NCBI RefSeq assembly: GCF_003533305.1
Contig: NZ_DOEH01000027.1
Span: 1 to 64,000 of the forward strand
Direction: 5' to 3'
Length of the DNA stretch: 64,000 bases
From: Providencia sp.
GTDB taxonomy: Bacteria; Pseudomonadota; Gammaproteobacteria; Enterobacterales; Enterobacteriaceae
Positions 61,072 through 64,000 of this stretch are shown piece by piece. The translations under genes and the position numbers were made by a program. Each line of letters opens with the position of its first letter. The first letter of the stretch is position 1. Below the pieces are notes generated by a model, which worked only from the letters and a program-made list of their open reading frames with translations, made no database searches and had not been told where the DNA came from.

Positions 61072-62286
61072 ATGAGTAGCGTAGAAATTCTTGTTCCCGA
61101 TCTTCCTGAATCCGTTGCAGATGCGTCGGTTGCCACATGGCATAAAAAGGCAGGTGATAGAGTCGAGCGTGACGAAGTGCTGGTAGAGATCGAAACAGAC
61201 AAAGTGGTTTTAGAAGTTCCTGCGAGTGAAGCGGGTATCTTAGAAGCTATCGTTGAAGAAGAAGGCGCAACTGTTTTATCTAAACAGTTATTAGGCCGTA
61301 TTCGTTTAGGTGATAGCACTGGTATTCCTGCTGAAGTTAAAGAAGCTCAGGTATCGACACCTGCACAACGTCAAACTGGTAGCTTAGAAACTGAAAGCAA
61401 TGATGCGCTGAGCCCAGCTATTCGTCGCCTAATTGCTGAGTACAGCTTGAATGCAGCAGATATTAAAGGAACGGGTGTTGGTGGTCGTTTAACGCGTGAA
61501 GATGTTGAGAAACATTTAGCAACTAACAAACCTGCGGCAGCAGCAGTTGCTCAAGCACCGGCAGCTCCACAAGCGCCATTAGCACATCGTAGTGAAAAAC
61601 GTGTTCCAATGACTCGTTTGCGTAAACGTATTGCAGAGCGTTTACTGGAAGCGAAAAATACTACGGCGATGCTGACCACGTTCAACGAAATCAACATGCA
61701 GCCAATCAAAGACTTACGTACCCAGTACGGTGAAGCATTTGAAAAACGTCATGGTGTACGTTTAGGCTTTATGTCTTTTTATATTAAAGCGGCGGTTGAA
61801 GCACTGAAACGTTACCCAGAAGTGAATGCTTCTATTGACGGTTCTGATGTGATTTATCATAACTACTTTGATATTAGTATTGCAGTTTCAACGCCACGAG
61901 GCTTGGTAACACCAGTTTTACGTGATGTTGATGGCATGAGCATGGCTGATATTGAAAAAAATATTAAAGAACTGGCTATCAAAGGTCGCGACGGTAAGTT
62001 AACAGTTGAAGACTTAACGGGTGGTAATTTCACTATCACTAATGGCGGCGTATTCGGTTCTCTGATGTCCACCCCTATCATTAACCCACCACAGAGCGCG
62101 ATTTTAGGCATGCATGCCATTAAAGACCGCCCTATGGCTGTAAATGGTAAGGTAGAAATTCTTCCTATGATGTATTTAGCGCTGTCTTATGACCACCGTT
62201 TAGTTGATGGTCGTGAATCAGTGGGCTTCTTAGTCGCTATCAAAGATATGCTGGAAGATCCAACTCGTTTACTGCTAGACGTATAG
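61072..62286 (+). CDS. sucB: dihydrolipoyl succinyltransferase (2-oxoglutarate dehydrogenase E2)
   Basis: SucB forms the core of the 2-oxoglutarate dehydrogenase complex and transfers succinyl to CoA. Domains in order: a lipoyl domain with the lipoylated Lys44 in ETDKVVLEV, a peripheral-subunit-binding domain ([20 protein letters not shown]), an Ala/Pro linker (about 152-170), and the catalytic domain ending with [11 protein letters not shown] (His375, Asp379). Start ATG 61072 follows AAAGGATAC. Confidence 0.98.
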   Translation: MSSVEILVPDLPESVADASVATWHKKAGDRVERDEVLVEIETDKVVLEVPASEAGILEAIVEEEGATVLSKQLLGRIRLGDSTGIPAEVKEAQVSTPAQRQTGSLETESNDALSPAIRRLIAEYSLNAADIKGTGVGGRLTREDVEKHLATNKPAAAAVAQAPAAPQAPLAHRSEKRVPMTRLRKRIAERLLEAKNTTAMLTTFNEINMQPIKDLRTQYGEAFEKRHGVRLGFMSFYIKAAVEALKRYPEVNASIDGSDVIYHNYFDISIAVSTPRGLVTPVLRDVDGMSMADIEKNIKELAIKGRDGKLTVEDLTGGNFTITNGGVFGSLMSTPIINPPQSAILGMHAIKDRPMAVNGKVEILPMMYLALSYDHRLVDGRESVGFLVAIKDMLEDPTRLLLDV

Positions 62287-62296
62287 CAACATAACA

Positions 62297-62390
62297 GGGC
62301 AGGGTACAACCTGCCCGGTCTGAAGTAACCGATGTAACCAGTTCGCTGGTTGCTAAATCAGTAACAATTGCAGAGGCGAATAAACGCCTC
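62297..62390 (+). other. three tandem hairpins between sucB and sucC
   Basis: GGGCAGG/CCTGCCC (62297-62316), AACCAG-TTCG-CTGGTT (62336-62351, a stable UUCG tetraloop) and GAGGCG/CGCCTC (62373-62390) fill the 131-bp gap. No U run follows, so they are more likely mRNA stabilisers or processing sites than full terminators. Confidence 0.65.
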
Positions 62391-62417
62391 TTCAGACTTA
62401 ATTATGGATAGAACATC

Positions 62418-63584
62418 ATGAATTTACACGAGTATCAGGCAAAACAGCTGTTTGCACGTTATGGTATGCCAGCGCCGACAGGCTATGCTTGTTCAACGGT
62501 CGCTGAAACCCTTGAAGCTGCTAAAAAAATTGGTAATGGTCCTTGGGTCATTAAATGCCAAGTTCATGCAGGTGGACGTGGTAAAGCAGGTGGCGTTAAA
62601 GTTACAAATGATATCAACGATATCAGTGCATTTGCTGAAAAGTGGTTAGGTCAAAACTTAGTAACCTATCAAACAGATGCAAACGGTCAGCCGGTTAACC
62701 AAATTTTGGTAGAAACGGCGACTGATATTGCAAAAGAACTCTATTTAGGTGCCGTTGTTGACCGTAGCACTCGTCGTGTCGTATTCATGGCGTCAACTGA
62801 AGGTGGCGTTGAAATTGAGAAAGTTGCTGAAGAAACGCCTGAGTTAATTCATAAAGCAAGTATTGATCCACTGACTGGTCCTATGCCTTACCAAGGCCGT
62901 GAGCTTGCATTCAAATTAGGCTTAACGGGTAAACAAGTTAGCCAGTTTGCTAAAATTTTCATGGGTCTAGCAACGTTATTCCTTGAGCGCGATCTTGCAT
63001 TAGCTGAAATTAACCCACTGGTTATTAATACCGAGGGTGACCTGATTTGCTTAGATGGTAAATTAGGAATTGATAGCAACGCATTATATCGTCAGCCAGA
63101 AATGCGTGAAATGCATGATGCATCCCAAGAAGATGCGCGTGAAGCGCAAGCCGCTCAGTGGGAACTGAATTATGTTGCTCTCGATGGCAACATTGGTTGT
63201 ATGGTTAATGGTGCGGGTCTTGCAATGGGAACGATGGATATCGTTAAATTGCACGGCGGTTCCCCAGCTAACTTCCTTGATGTCGGTGGTGGGGCAACTA
63301 AAGAGCGCGTAACTGAAGCGTTTAAAATCATTCTTTCAGATGAAAATGTTAAAGCGGTTTTTGTTAACATTTTTGGTGGTATTGTTCGTTGCGACCTGAT
63401 TGCCGACGGTATCATTGGTGCAGTTGAAGAAGTTGGCGTCAATGTGCCAGTTGTTGTGCGTTTAGAAGGTAATAATGCTGAACTCGGAACGAAAAAACTG
63501 GCAGAAAGTGGCTTGAATATTATTGCTGCTAACAGCCTGACTGATGCAGCTAAAAAAGCAGTAGCAGCAGCGGAGGCTAAATAA
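62418..63584 (+). CDS. sucC: succinyl-CoA synthetase beta subunit (ADP-forming)
   Basis: SucC, with SucD, interconverts succinyl-CoA and succinate with formation of ATP. The 388-aa protein has the ATP-grasp domain ([16 protein letters not shown] at the start, [16 protein letters not shown]) and the CoA-ligase domain with [15 protein letters not shown]. Length and sequence match E. coli. Its TAA overlaps the sucD ATG (TAATG), a coupled stop/start. Confidence 0.98.
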   Translation: MNLHEYQAKQLFARYGMPAPTGYACSTVAETLEAAKKIGNGPWVIKCQVHAGGRGKAGGVKVTNDINDISAFAEKWLGQNLVTYQTDANGQPVNQILVETATDIAKELYLGAVVDRSTRRVVFMASTEGGVEIEKVAEETPELIHKASIDPLTGPMPYQGRELAFKLGLTGKQVSQFAKIFMGLATLFLERDLALAEINPLVINTEGDLICLDGKLGIDSNALYRQPEMREMHDASQEDAREAQAAQWELNYVALDGNIGCMVNGAGLAMGTMDIVKLHGGSPANFLDVGGGATKERVTEAFKIILSDENVKAVFVNIFGGIVRCDLIADGIIGAVEEVGVNVPVVVRLEGNNAELGTKKLAESGLNIIAANSLTDAAKKAVAAAEAK

Positions 63585-64000
63585 TGTCTATTTTAATCGA
63601 TAAAAACACCAAAGTAATTTGCCAAGGTTTTACGGGTGGTCAAGGTACATTCCACTCAGAACAAGCTATTGCTTACGGTACAAAAATGGTTGGCGGTGTC
63701 ACACCAGGTAAAGGCGGCACAACGCATTTAGGCCTTCCTGTATTTAATACCGTGCGTGAAGCTGTAGAAGCAACTGGTGCGACTGCATCAGTTATCTATG
63801 TGCCAGCACCATTTTGTAAAGATTCTATCTTAGAAGCTATCGATGCAGGCATTAAGCTAATTATTACTATTACTGAAGGTATCCCAACTCTGGATATGCT
63901 GACAGTTAAAGTAAAATTAGACCAAGCAGGCGTTCGCATGATCGGTCCAAACTGCCCAGGGGTTATCACACCGGGTCAATGTAAGATTGGTATTATGCCG
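63584..64000 (+). CDS. sucD: succinyl-CoA synthetase alpha subunit (partial, 3' end outside the window)
   Basis: The first 139 codons are present. The N-terminal CoA-binding Rossmann domain is clear: [37 protein letters not shown] and [11 protein letters not shown], ending with [14 protein letters not shown]. The phosphorylated His (residue 246 in E. coli) lies beyond the window. It begins inside the sucC stop codon. Confidence 0.97.
   Translation, partial: MSILIDKNTKVICQGFTGGQGTFHSEQAIAYGTKMVGGVTPGKGGTTHLGLPVFNTVREAVEATGATASVIYVPAPFCKDSILEAIDAGIKLIITITEGIPTLDMLTVKVKLDQAGVRMIGPNCPGVITPGQCKIGIMP

Overview
The window reads as enterobacterial chromosome, most likely Providencia or a close relative in the Morganellaceae. 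This is inferred from low GC, the near-identity of the core proteins to their Escherichia coli counterparts, and the gene set (glnS, kdpFABCDE, ybfA, ybgI, gltA, sdhCDAB, sucABCD). No rRNA, tRNA, CRISPR array or intact insertion sequence is visible.

Layout. (a) 1-11 kb is an accessory region with type VI secretion debris: the 3' end of a PAAR gene, a small unknown gene, an interrupted gene remnant, and a broken vasL. It also holds a GC-rich rlmF, an arginase-family gene behind a tandemly duplicated start site, a Gfo/Idh oxidoreductase, and a minus-strand cluster of a keto-acid decarboxylase (ipdC type), an SDR and an O-methyltransferase. (b) 11.3-16.4 kb holds a PI-PLC-like phosphodiesterase, an MFS transporter, an inositol-monophosphatase-family enzyme and an AraC regulator, suggesting inositol-phospholipid scavenging, plus a divergent NTF2-like protein. 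(c) 16.5-28.9 kb holds two paralogous three-gene operons for exported molybdenum oxidoreductases (tri-heme cytochrome c, 2Fe-2S subunit, large Moco subunit). A dedA gene lies between them, and a mocA-like plus xdhC pair for cofactor maturation lies beside them. (d) 29.3-30.6 kb encodes a stand-alone protein with the LSGC Cys/His signature of CNF1-type Rho deamidase toxins, the most notable gene here. (e) 30.9-36.7 kb holds a benzoylformate-decarboxylase-like enzyme, RidA, small unknown genes, a lipoprotein, a VWA protein and a TauE/SafE permease. (f) From 36.9 kb the chromosome is mostly core: glnS, a yfeK-like gene, the full kdpFABCDE potassium system with a recognisable KdpE operator, ybfA, two unknown genes, ybgI, an MFS/AraC pair, gltA, sdhCDAB and sucABCD (sucD cut by the window end).

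A family of about 127-bp palindromic intergenic repeats occurs at 1.6, 27.2, 38.6-38.9 and 50.4-50.6 kb, with nested and partial copies. Several intergenic regions contain clear hairpins, notably sdhB-sucA and sucB-sucC.

Functionally, two thiamine-diphosphate decarboxylases (aldehyde producers) sit in the same 27 kb as two exported molybdo-oxidases of a family that often oxidises aldehydes. A shared aromatic-aldehyde physiology is possible but is inference only.
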